A DNA stretch of 55,225 bases from Saprospiraceae bacterium (lineage in GTDB: Bacteria; Bacteroidota; Bacteroidia; Chitinophagales; Saprospiraceae), in NCBI GenBank assembly GCA_016719855.1, contig JADJYH010000050.1, positions 1 to 55,225 on the forward strand. Direction: 5' to 3'. The translations under genes and the position numbers were made by a program. The stretch's first letter is position 1, and the number at the start of each line of letters is the position of its first letter. Shown here in pieces: positions 30,244 through 39,886 of the stretch. Under the pieces are notes generated by a model that was not told the DNA's origin, did no database searches, and was given only the letters and a program-made list of their open reading frames with translations.

Positions 30244-31239
30244 TCAAAGTTGACCCTTGGCTTTCATTTCAGCATAAATTTTTGCGAAATAAGTAATGAC
30301 CACGTCCGCACCTGCCCGTCGAATTCCCATCAAAGTCTCTGGCATCGCACTGTCAAAATCTAGCCAGCCATTTCTGCAAGCAGCCAGCAGCATCGCACAT
30401 TCCCCGCTCACATGGTACGCTGCTATCGGTAAGTTGAAGTTCGTTTTGAGCAAATGAATCACGTCTAGATAGTTCACGGCAGGCTTTACCATCAGATAGT
30501 CGGCGCCTTCAGCGGTGTCCAGCTCGGCCTCAATCAACGCTTCCCGCTTGTTGGCCGGATTCATTTGGTAGGTTTTTTTGTCTTTTGGGATGTCGCCACC
30601 TGCTTTTGGAGCGCTGTCGAGCGCATCCCTGAAAGGTCCGTAGAAAGCACTGGCATATTTTGCCGTGTACGACATGATGCCTGTATCGGTGAAGCCAGCC
30701 CCATCGAGTGCCTGCCGGATAGCCCCTACCCTGCCGTCCATCATATCGCTTGGCCCCAAGATATCGAAGCCCGCCTCGGCTTGGGCAACCGCCATCTTAG
30801 CCAAAATGCCCAACGAATCGTCGTTGACGACTTTTCCAGCCCTAACCAGTCCGTCGTGGCCATCAGCGTTGTAGGGGTCCATCGCCACGTCGCTGATGAG
30901 GGTGCATTCCGGGAAACGCTTTTTGATGTTGGTGGCCGCTTTTAGGTAAAAATTGGCGGGGTTGTAACCGTAACTCCCAATCTTGTCCTTCAAGGCTTCC
31001 GATACTGCGGGGAACATGATAAAACTGGTCAAACCAAGCGTCAAACATTGCTCTACCTCCTTCAGGATTTGGTCGAGGGACAGCCTGAAAATACCCGGCA
31101 GCGATGGCACTTCGCTTCGGATTTTTTCACCGTCCAGTAAAAAAAGCGGAAAAACAAGGTGGTTCACTTCAAGATGAGTTTCCTGCACCAATCCCCTCAC
31201 AGAGGCAGAAACACGGTTGCGGCGTGGCCTTTTTAGCAT
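30244..31239 (-). CDS. hemB: Delta-aminolevulinic acid dehydratase (porphobilinogen synthase)
   Basis: The enzyme condenses two 5-aminolevulinate molecules to porphobilinogen in haem and corrin synthesis. The 331-residue protein has both Schiff-base lysines, K194 (SYTAKYAS) and K252 (LMVKPA). The metal-site segment is DVAMDPYNADGHDG (about 117-130), with aspartates where zinc enzymes have cysteines. It is therefore the zinc-independent, magnesium-stimulated type. The frame is intact. A -7 box TAGATTTG lies 15-22 nt upstream. Its product also feeds cobalamin synthesis, which the class II ribonucleotide reductase of this window would need, although no direct linkage is implied. Confidence 0.96.
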   Translation of the reverse strand: MLKRPRRNRVSASVRGLVQETHLEVNHLVFPLFLLDGEKIRSEVPSLPGIFRLSLDQILKEVEQCLTLGLTSFIMFPAVSEALKDKIGSYGYNPANFYLKAATNIKKRFPECTLISDVAMDPYNADGHDGLVRAGKVVNDDSLGILAKMAVAQAEAGFDILGPSDMMDGRVGAIRQALDGAGFTDTGIMSYTAKYASAFYGPFRDALDSAPKAGGDIPKDKKTYQMNPANKREALIEAELDTAEGADYLMVKPAVNYLDVIHLLKTNFNLPIAAYHVSGECAMLLAACRNGWLDFDSAMPETLMGIRRAGADVVITYFAKIYAEMKAKGQL

Positions 31240-31253
31240 GATATTTTTTTGAG

Positions 31254-31280
31254 CAAATCTACATTGAATGCTGCCCTCAA
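31254..31280 (-). promoter_or_regulatory. Candidate hemB promoter
   Basis: The minus strand reads TTG (31280-31278), a 16-nt spacer and TAGATTTG (31261-31254). The -7 box is exact; the spacer is short. Confidence 0.45.
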
Positions 31281-31346
31281 TCCCAGCTATGCCGTTTTTG
31301 CTACAATCTTTTTACATTTAGCCTTCCAATAATTCAATCAAACTGC

Positions 31347-31881
31347 ATGGAACTGTTCAACCTGAAACGCAAAGTGGACCTTTACAAAGACGTATTGACC
31401 AACACGGAAAACTACCGGAATGCTTGGCAATCCGAACTTAAAAACATGATTATCAAGCTTTTGCAAGATATTGCCAACGAAGTGCAATTGCCTGTAAAAG
31501 TTGAAGAGCGGGTACAAATGGAAAACCTCGAAGCCGTCGTCCTGTCGCTCGGCACCGTAAAAAGCGGCATGTACCAGAAAATCGAGCAGGGAATAGAGAT
31601 GCCGTTGGTGAAGCAAAGTGGGTCACTGATATATCAGCAACTTTTTAACGGGAAAGTAATCGCGCTAATCCAGTACCCGTTCATTGAAAATTATGGAGAG
31701 CCACGACCGCCGAAAACCATTGCCATTTACAGGCCAGAAGAACTGAAAGAGCCTCTACATAGTCCGCCACTTTGAAGAATTTATACACGAAATTTCGACG
31801 TGGGAGGACTATGACGACGATGAGCCAAGTAAAAAAATTGGCTTCGAGATGAATTTCGGGAACCTGAAACCGGAGAGTTAG
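31347..31881 (+). CDS. Conserved-looking hypothetical protein (one frame shift)
   Basis: The protein begins MELFNLKRKVDLYKDVL and reads openly to the stop at 31775. After about residue 134 the sequence continues better in the next frame: LYIVRHFEEFIHEISTW, EDYDDDEPSKKIGF, ending NFGNLKPES at 31881. One base near 31752 joins the two, giving about 177 residues. It is soluble, mixed alpha/beta and acidic at the C-terminus. I recognise no domain. It diverges from hemB and converges on the queuosine-precursor transporter, so the neighbourhood gives no functional hint. Confidence 0.6.
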
Positions 31882-31886
31882 AGAGG

Positions 31887-32657
31887 TCAATGGCTTCGTG
31901 CATCGTTCCTGAGTTCCTCAGAAACATCGTGGCCAAGGTATCGGTCAATCATCCCATGAACGAGGTAAATCAAAGGTGTCAGCAAAATGGCCACAACGAA
32001 TTTGTAGCAATAGTTAACGGTGCCCACGGCCAGAAAAAGGTTGATGGACCAGTTCTCCCCAGGGTTGAGAACGAAGGCAATGTACAATACGACGAAGCTA
32101 TCAATGAACTGGGAAATCAGCGTAGACCAGTAGCTCTCAGCCAAAGTTTGGTCTCGCCAGTGACCTTTCGGGTTTGTGGAGCCAGGTGGCATCCACAATT
32201 TGGCCAACGAGGAAGGCAATCAATGAGCCACCAATTATCCAAAGCCCCTGCCTGAAAATATTGCTGAAAGCAGCTTGTCGGTCGGCAATGCCCCGGTTTT
32301 GCGCCGAGGCAATCCACCAATCGGCTGGCACTAGCTTGATGGCGCCTAAACACCATCAGGAAGGCATAAGCAATCAACGCAGCCGTGAGCCATGAGAGCA
32401 GCTTGATGGAATTTTACCAAAATATTCATTGATCAAATCGGTCATGATGAACACGACCGGCCAGAGCAAAACGCCCGCCGTAAGCGAGAGCGAGCCGGAT
32501 TGCCCAAACAGTTTCCACGAGAGCGGGTTGAGACCCAGCGTATCTTCGAGGGCAAAGATTTTCACCCCGATGAACTCCGCCACGATGGCATTGGTCACAA
32601 AAAACCTGCCAGCACAACGAACAGCAGCACTGGCTTTTGCGAAAGCAAATTTTTCAT
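31887..32657 (-). CDS. yhhQ: Queuosine precursor transporter, YhhQ/VUT family (frame-shifted)
   Basis: Family members import queuine precursors (preQ0/preQ1-type bases) for tRNA modification. Pieces in three frames give the family pattern: MKNLLSQKPVLLF, TNAIVAEFIGVKIF, GVLLWPVVFIMTDLINEYFG, then IDCLPRWPNCG-type sequence. The C-terminal half is best conserved: GHWRDQTLAESYWSTLISQ, IDSFVVLYIAF and VNYCYKFVVAILLTPLIYL. Six or seven membrane helices are expected. The first break is fixed by adding one T to the T6 run at 32599-32604 (minus-strand reading), joining LAGFF to VTNAIVAEF. Others lie near 32400 and 32200. The gene is likely intact in the organism. Confidence 0.82.
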
Positions 32658-32851
32658 AGTTACAAGATTAGTGGCTGGAAAGGTGCAAAAGAAAATTACA
32701 CCATAGGCAGTTTTATGGAAAAAAAGGCGCTAATTTATCCTTCCACTTTACCTTCGTACACACACACCAAGCCCTCCCAAGAAGAAGCAACGGCAATCCG
32801 ATAATCCTTTACCGAATTAGCCGTATTTACATCACACATAAAAAACTGATT

Positions 32852-34681
32852 ATGCACTCCATTCGTGTACATTCCAGCTTGTTGTTCTTGCTCGTTTTCT
32901 TTGCTTTGCAAAGCTTTTTTCCAACCCAAATTTCTGCGCAATTTGGCTGCCTTGGCTGTAATGTCAGCCTCCCCGTACTACCTGCCGACACTATTTACCT
33001 TGGCCCAGCTCCCGACGGCGTGGCCGGCGAGTATTACGACGGCGACATGAGCTTCCGGATGCCAAAAACGACTACCCCCGTGAATGCCACCGACCCCAAC
33101 ACCCCAGCGGGTCTGCCCATCAGCAGCATTGCCATCGTAGCAGTGGTGAACGTACCGCCTGGACTGAACTGGCAGCCAAGCCAATTCACCTTCAATCCGT
33201 CCAACCACCCTGACGGCTGCGTGAAATTTGTGGCACACCGCTGCAACCTGGTCTTTACAACGTAGAGGTCTTTGTAAGCGCCGAGGTTCTCGCTGAACCA
33301 ATCCACTTCGTTTTCCTTCCCGATTTACATCGCTCCATCGAGCAGCAGCAGCGATGGCTTTACCATGCAAAACAACGCTGGTTGTGGAAGCGTGACCGTT
33401 TCATTTGAAAACAACCTGCCCTCCAACGGAAACAACGGTTACTCCTATCTGTGGGACTTCGGGAACGGAACCACATCAACACTCGAAAATCCGCAGCCGG
33501 TCACTTACAGTACCCCTGATGTTTACGAAGTAAACTACACCGCCAATATTGATACCTTCGGTTACAAAATAACCACCGTGCGCATACTCGATGCAAGCTG
33601 CGACGACATCGCCATCAATACTGCTCCAGACTTGTACGTGAAAATCCGTGACCCACAAGGCAACTTCGTAGTGACAACCGGAGTTCAGGACAACGCATCT
33701 TTCCCGGCCATCTTCAACATAAACCTCCCGCTCGGCGATGGCACTTACGAGCTGGAAGTTAGGGACGACGATACATTTGGCTCGGAAAGCTGCGGTTATG
33801 TTTATTTCACCAAAACAACAGGTGGTATATTGACGAGTGGTGGTTTGGAGGTGCAGGTGGACATCATCCACCCAGTTCAGACTGTGCAATCGAGCGGCAT
33901 GGTAACGGTTTACGCACAACCCAATCCGCCCATTATTACACCGGCTGGCGTTATCAACCTCTGTGATGGCGAGGAGGTGGAACTAGTGGCAGATTACGAC
34001 CAGGACATCCAATGGTACCAGGACACTTCGGTGCTTTTCGGTGAAATTTTCCAGCAACTCCACGTGGCAAGCGAGGGCCTTTACTGGCTTGAATATACCA
34101 GCCCCGTTGGCTGCAAGGCACAATCGGAAGTTGTTGAAATCAACATCGTTCCACTGCCCGCACCACCCACTTTCATAGTCATTGGCAACGAATTTTCGTT
34201 GGCCAACCCTGACCAGTTGCCTGCCGATTACTTCGCTGCAATGGTACATGGATGGCAACGCATTGCCCGACGAGACCGGGCCGACCTACTGCCTGATGGA
34301 GCCGGGTGTTTTCCTGATGACCTTGGAAGTTACGGACAATGCAACGGGGTGCAGCAGCGAATTCAGCCTTGGGGTTTCGTTCAATCCGGCCTACACCTGC
34401 GCTTCCTCAAGTGGTGAAATTGCCGAGATGGCCTCCACCCTTGTGCTTTCGCCAAACCCAACGGCGGGCAGCATTTGGGCAGATTTTGAGTTGAAAAACC
34501 AAGCCAGTTTTCGATCCAAATATTTGACGCAGTCGGAAAAATGGTTTGGCAGAAAACGTTTCAGTCTGCTACCACCCAGGTACGACAGGAACTCGACCTT
34601 GGCGGATTTGCCGGGGGTATTTACTTGCTCAAAATACAAACGGAGGATGGGTATATTTCAAGCAAGATTTTGAAGCAGTGA
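32852..34681 (+). CDS. Secreted protein with PKD-type domain and T9SS tail (frame-shifted)
   Basis: A signal peptide (SSLLFLLVFFALQSFF...ISAQ) opens the protein. A PKD-like domain follows, with YSYLWDFGNGTTSTLENPQP and a Tyr/Val strand after it. Then comes a beta-sandwich segment resembling a P-domain-like fold (LYVKIRDPQGNFVVTTG) and an Ig-like part (CDGEEVELVADYD). A T9SS tail is split over two frames: LSPNPTAGSIWADFEL, then GGIYLLKIQTEDGYISSKIL to a stop at 34681. Readable blocks are 32852-33265, 33365-34250 and 34182-34530, so at least four shifts are needed. The role is probably surface binding; the target is unknown. Confidence 0.78.
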
Positions 34682-34748
34682 TATAAATTTCAGGATGATT
34701 TCAAGCGATACGACTGATTTGAACAGTCGTATCGCTTATCAAATCTGC

Positions 34749-36006
34749 TCAAACTTTCATCAATTCCTCACGCATTTCAAGCAGCTTGGCCTCTGTACTG
34801 TCATCAATCACTGCGGCACGTTGGCAGTCTTTCCATCGGATGTCAAGGTCGTGGTAAACAACGGCGAAATAGCCCAGAAATGGCATCCAGCACTCCGCAA
34901 TCAGCCATAATTTCCCCACCAAAATAGAAGTGATGGCCAGCCCAGCCAATAAAAGAGGTACAAAAGCATTGAGACAACAATGGCAACAGAGGCTCGAAAT
35001 TCACCGTCTTGGTTTTTTCTTCGCCAAAAAATTGCCTAAGTAAAGCGGCGCAACAGTTGAGTGCAAAACCAATCATGTAATCCAGCACAGGCCGAGCAGC
35101 AGCGCACTGCCCAACGAGTAGGAAGTATGGTCCATCGCCCACGGTCTGTGGTTCCCGATTTGTGCAACAACGACAGGTAGTTTGGACTTTTCTTTCAAGT
35201 TTTGTCGCTCGTTTTCTGGAAGTGCATTGAGCTTGTCGGCCAATTTTTTCTCCTCAAATAGCGGTGTCGGGTCATCTGATAATGCCGGGAAGAGCCTTGC
35301 CGAAGGGCCGTTTCGGTGGAAGGCCAACAGCGGTTCCGTCCATTCGTCGTCAGCAGGATTATCAAGGTGAATGACCCGTTCGGACATCCGTGTTTTGATT
35401 TCTTCCGTTAGCGGCGACGGCTTTCGCCGGGTTTGCAAGGTATGGTCCCAATAGTCCTGCACCCGGATTGGCTCACCATAATCAATCCTGACATCCGAGC
35501 GGAATTTATCGGAGTCTGTGTAGTTGACGCCGACCGGCACCACGTGGATGTCCAAATCCGGTATTTTTCAAGGGCCCCAAAAACGATGCGGGCCGTGCCC
35601 TTCATCAGCGGACGCAGGCGTTTTCGTGTTTGGTTCGGCCTTCAGCCAAAATCGTCACCTGCTTGTTTTGCTTGAGTGCTTCAAAGCATTTGCCGAAAGA
35701 TTCATAATTGGTCTGAGGCCGCTGTACCCAAGGTCGTCCGGTCCGGAAAATGGGCACGATATGGAACCAATCATAGAGCTTGCGCACAAAGGGACTGTTC
35801 ACGTACAGGTCGCCACGGGCAAGGAAGTGCATCGGTTCATCCGACCAACATCCCAAAATGCAAGGCTCGATGAAGGCCGTTGGGTGGTTGACTGCAAAAA
35901 CTACTGGCTTTCCCTTCGGGATGCGTTCGCGATGCGAGATGTTCATTTTACGGAAATAAACGGATAAAGCTATTTTTGCGCAGGGCTTGACAATGCTATA
36001 AACCAT
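34749..36006 (-). CDS. PlsC-superfamily glycerolipid acyltransferase (frame-shifted)
   Basis: The N-terminal half shows the acyltransferase motifs: NHPTAFIEP (motif I), RGDLY plus VPIFRTGR (motif II), and ILAEGRTKHE (motif III, EG). Motif I is of the H-x5-acid type found in the fungal Sct1/Gat-like and related bacterial family, but with Glu where Asp is usual. The second half, LRPLMKGTARIVFGAL and HVVPVGVNYTDSDKF, continues in other frames. Two hydrophobic segments lie near the C-terminus. It would acylate glycerol-3-phosphate or a lysophospholipid at the inner membrane. Pieces are 35605-36006, 35408-35600, 35073-35555 and 34749-35142. The ATG at 36006 is preferred because it begins the conserved MVYSIVKPC segment. 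The gene diverges from miaA. Confidence 0.8.
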
Positions 36007-36092
36007 GGTTAGGGTTGTTCTTTTTCGAACTCGACGTACCGTCACTGTGACGAAGCGCCAAAAGTACAACCAGCCCAGCCAATTTCTTGAAA

Positions 36093-37002
36093 ATGAACCG
36101 TCAAAAACATCTCATCGTGATCGGAGGAGCCACGGCCACTGGCAAAACGGCCATGGCCATCCGTGTTGCCCAGCATTTTCAAACGGAAATACTTTCGGCG
36201 GACAGCCGTCAATTTTATCGAGAAATGAGCATCGGAACGGCCAAGCCCAATGCCGATGAACTTGCACAGGTACCCCACCATTTCATCAACTCGTTGTCGG
36301 TTCAATCAGAATTTACAGTGGGCGACTACGAGTCGCAAGCCCCTTGCTTTGCTGGAAAAATTGTTTAAAAAAAAGATGTGGTCGTGCTGGTGGGAGGTTC
36401 TGGGCTGTTCATCAAGGCGCTATGAGGGCTTGAATGAGTTTCTAGATGCCAAAAAGATAATTGACGACCTTGAAAATGAAGTTAGCACAGGGAGGTATTG
36501 CTGCGCTGCAATCGGAGTTGAAAAATGCCGATCCCGAATATTATGACAAAGTTGACCTCAACAACCCACACACCGTTTGGTACGGGCGCTTTCAGTTTGT
36601 CGGGTAAGCGGAAAGCCGTTTTCTGGTTTTCGGACGCAGGAAAAAGGCGGCGGTTTTCAACCCAATTTACGTCCTGTTGGAACTGGAGCGCTCCATTTTG
36701 TACGAAAAAAAAAACTACCGAGTGGATGAAATGATGCGGACGGATGCTTTTCGAAGAGGCTCGGCAGCTTTACCCGTTGCGAAGCTTGAATGCTTTGCAA
36801 ACCGTTGGTTATCAAGAGCTTTTCGATTTTTGATGGAAAATGTACGCTGGAAGTGGCCGTTGAGAAAATCAAACAGAACAGCCGTCGGTATGCCAGCGCC
36901 AATCAACCTGGTTTAGGAAAGACGCATTGGCAGGCATTCGAGCCAGAAAAAACGGATGATTTGATAGCCTACCTTGAAGCGAGAGTTCATTCTGCGGACT
37001 AG
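36093..37002 (+). CDS. miaA: tRNA dimethylallyltransferase MiaA (frame-shifted)
   Basis: MiaA adds a dimethylallyl group to A37 of tRNAs reading UNN codons. The N-terminus MNRQKHLIVIGGATATGKTA carries the P-loop, followed by the catalytic-Asp region ILSADSRQFYREMSIGTAKP and VPHHFINSLSV. The middle is split: VVLVGGSGLFIKA appears in a different frame near 36375-36410, and DPEYYDKVDLNNP near 36530-36560. The C-terminal part has DEMMR, ARQLYPLRSLNALQTVGYQE in shifted frames, and EPEKTDDLIAYLEARV to the stop at 37002. Four or more shifts are present in 900 bp, so damage is dense here. About 300 residues is normal length. Confidence 0.85.
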
Positions 37003-37796
37003 AAATGCGCCTCCTTTTACAAGTTTCCCCAAGTCTTTGTAGGAGATGGTAAAGTCGGTTGGGCCAATGCATAGCCGCTGCCTCGAACGGATTGTACCAA
37101 AAATAGACGCCCTCTTCCTGCAATTCAAAATTGGTGGGCGACTGAAAATGTTCGCCCCAAAGAAACCTTCTCGACCAGGTCTGCATTTTTTGGAAGCTCT
37201 CGGGCTTTTTTGAATTCCTTTTCCACCAATTTTTCCAGGCGTGCATGTCAGTGAAAAGGTCTTTCCAAGTTAGTGTTTTTCCGGTTTTTAGGTCAAAATT
37301 GAAGATAGAAACAAAGGAGTTCGGGTGTGCCCCACCAGCGTAGGAATAGGAACCCATCGTAATGGAAACCACTTTCGGTGTGTGAAGACCTACCTCCCCC
37401 GTGACACTGACCTCCCAACCCGTGTTGGAGGAATTGTCTGGCTCGGTATTATTGGCGGTTCGCCATTCATTCAAAAAAGACTGTGCCGCCTCTTTCAGGT
37501 TCTCCTTTGAATATTTGCCTTTGAACCCTTCGAATACCAAGGTCTGAATGAGGAACCCATAAATGGAGTCGTTGATGGCCTGCTGTACTTCCAGCACCTT
37601 CCACCACGATTGGATATACCATGTCAACTTGGGCGCAGTCGCCATCTTGTTTGTCGCAATCGCCCATTTTTTCTTGAAAATTCTTGATTTCGAAGCGGAC
37701 TTTTAGCCCCTTTTCACTGCGCAACTTGGGGTGTTTGCCCCGATGGCAACTGGTAAGCAAAAGCAAAGGGATTACAAGAAATATGGTAAGTCTCAC
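36913..37796 (-). CDS. DUF3298/PdaC-type lipoprotein (frame-shifted)
   Basis: A signal peptide VRLTIFLVIPLLLLTSC gives a lipoprotein. I place the start at the GTG (37796) just before it. The mature protein resembles RsiV/PdaC-like exported proteins: GWEVSVTGEVGLHTPKVVSITMG, YSYAGGAHPNSF, SIFNFDLKTGKTLTWKDLF and, in a second frame, PTDFTISYKDLGKL. The GGAHP motif is characteristic of the DUF3298 domain. Frames change near 37640 and near 37090. The true 3' end is uncertain. The frame runs to 36913, which would overlap the convergent miaA end, and a stop about 90 bp earlier is possible after one base correction. The function of the family is not settled. Confidence 0.72.
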
Positions 37797-37955
37797 AGGA
37801 ATTTTTCTTTTAAGGCTGCTTTCAAGGCAATTTTTGAAATTAACTGCAAAATTATAGCATCTGCATGACAAACAACATCAATCAGTTGTTTCTTTCCTGA
37901 TAAAAACTGAATTTGTAGCACCTTTGCATTCACAAAATTTTAAAGAAATTCAGCC

Positions 37956-39707
37956 ATGAGGTATCTTTTTACACTTTCTATTCTAATGGTTTTTTCTGCT
38001 GTTTTCTCGCAAGAGGACATGCTGCCACGTGGGTTTTCTGCCGAAGAGAAGGCGCTGCTGGATTGGGAACAGTTTATGGTATCAATTCAGCGGTTGGGAT
38101 CGAAACGCCCCCGCCCTACCCCGTGCGGCACATGGCTGAGTGGGAAGAGCTTCAAGCCTTGGCTATTACTTGGCGTTCGTACCCAGAAATCCTTACCCAG
38201 ATTGCATTTCATGCCGCTTTGGAAGTGAAGGATGCTTCTGCAACTCCGGAAACCATCAAAAACACGGCACAGTCCAGCCTGCACCTTGCTGGCGCAACAT
38301 GGCCAATATCGAGTTCATCGTTGCCGATTAATCCCGTTTGGATTCGGGATTATGGCCCAAATTGTGTCTATGCCAACGAACGTGGAAGACCTTTATTTCA
38401 TTGATTGGGTTTACAACCGTCCATCCCGACCAAGGATGATGCACTGCCAACCGAAGCGGGATTTACCCTAAACATTCCAGTCTATTCCACCACCCTGAAC
38501 CCTGAAAGGCTGGTGAATACTGGCGGAATTTCATGTCCGATGGCATGGGACTGCATTTGCATCAATTTGGTTTTGGATGAAAACGCCCCCGGAAACCCCT
38601 ACAGCTGGCCCTCACACCGAACTGGATGTTGACAGTATTTTCGAGGACTACATGGGCATTGACCAGTACATCAAGATGGAGACGCTGCCTACGATGACAT
38701 CCACCACATTGACATGCACATGAGGGCTACTGGATGAAGAAACGCTTTTGGTGGGTGATACCCGCAAGGCATGGCAGATGGGCCGCAAATTGAAGCCAAC
38801 CTACGGTATGTACTCGACAATTTTAATTCAACATTTGGTGCACATACAAAGTGGTCCGGGTGCTGCAGCCACCTGCGGCCAATGGCGCTTACCCACCGAT
38901 GGGCGATTACCGCACTTACACCAACGCCGTTTTTATAAACAAAACTATTCTGGTTCCTGGCTATGCCGAACAGTTTGATACGATTGCTTGAGGGTTTACA
39001 GAGAAAATTACCCGGGCTATAAAGTTGTCAGTATCAACTGCAATCGACATGATCGGTGCAAAAGGTGCGCTCCATTGCATCACGAAAGAAATAGGTGCAG
39101 CGACCCCTCTGGATTGTCCACCAGCGACTTGCCGACGTTTCCAACAACAATGATGTCAGCGGTTATGAGGTGTTGGCGCAAATAAAACACAGAAGCGGGA
39201 TTGCCAACGCCGAGGTTTTTTACACCATTGACACTACCCAAGCGTACCAACCCCTGCCCTTGCAAAACGCCGGAAACGGGGACAACTGGACTTCCATCAT
39301 CCCTCACCAACCCAACGGCAGCCAAGTGTTTTACTACATCTCAGCCACAGCAAATTCGTCCAAAACGCAAGTCAAACCACTTGCAGCGCCGATGGGTTAT
39401 TATGACTTCACGGTAAATGACGAAGTTTCACTGGTAAACGAAACAGGCAATGTCGAGCTGGCAGAAATTTACCCAAACCCAGCCTCGGCGATGACGGTCG
39501 TTCCAGTCAACGCCGCTGTTTCCTTGGAAGCTAAACTTGAAATTTTGGATGTTTTTGGGAGGAAGGTCACGACGATTTTTGAAGGGAAAAATTTCGAACG
39601 GCTTGTCAAGGCACTACTTCCAATGCCGCTAACCTACCGTCGGAACTTATTTCGTAACCCTCCAAACTGAAATAGGAACGACCACCCGTCGGGTAGTCGT
39701 TCAATGA
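37956..39707 (+). CDS. Secreted peptidylarginine deiminase / agmatine deiminase-like protein with T9SS tail (frame-shifted)
   Basis: A signal peptide (MRYLFTLSILMVFSAVFSQE) is followed by the guanidino-deiminase domain of the Porphyromonas PAD/agmatine deiminase superfamily. Visible blocks are PPPYPVRHMAEWEELQALAI, NIEFIVAD (other frame), NPVWIRDYGP (the RDYGP acid), and the catalytic cysteine in ALHCITKEI (39073-39093). After an Ig-like segment comes a T9SS tail: IYPNPASAMTVVP, then, in the correct final frame, GTYFVTLQTEIGTTTRRVVV to a stop at 39707. Known PPAD is also a T9SS cargo, so this architecture points to extracellular protein citrullination or agmatine hydrolysis; the substrate is not decidable here. 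At least eight shifts interrupt the gene. Confidence 0.82.
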
Positions 39708-39886
39708 GTTTAATTTAGTGTGTGAGACAAGCATGGACTTTCCTTTGTTGCAGGAATTCCTATGAAAAAAGGCAAGCTGCTATCCTCAACAGCTTACCCG
39801 AAAACAGTCTATGAGAAAAACGTAGGTCTTTGAAATTGATGAATTGTTTGGTTGCTGTAATTTCAATTCAACAAGCAAGCAATTCA

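Noticed and set aside
39676..39702. GAACGACCACCC/GGGTAGTCGTTC hairpin as a terminator of the deiminase-like gene
   Set aside because: In the correct final frame this sequence encodes the last residues of the T9SS tail, and there is no T tract after it.
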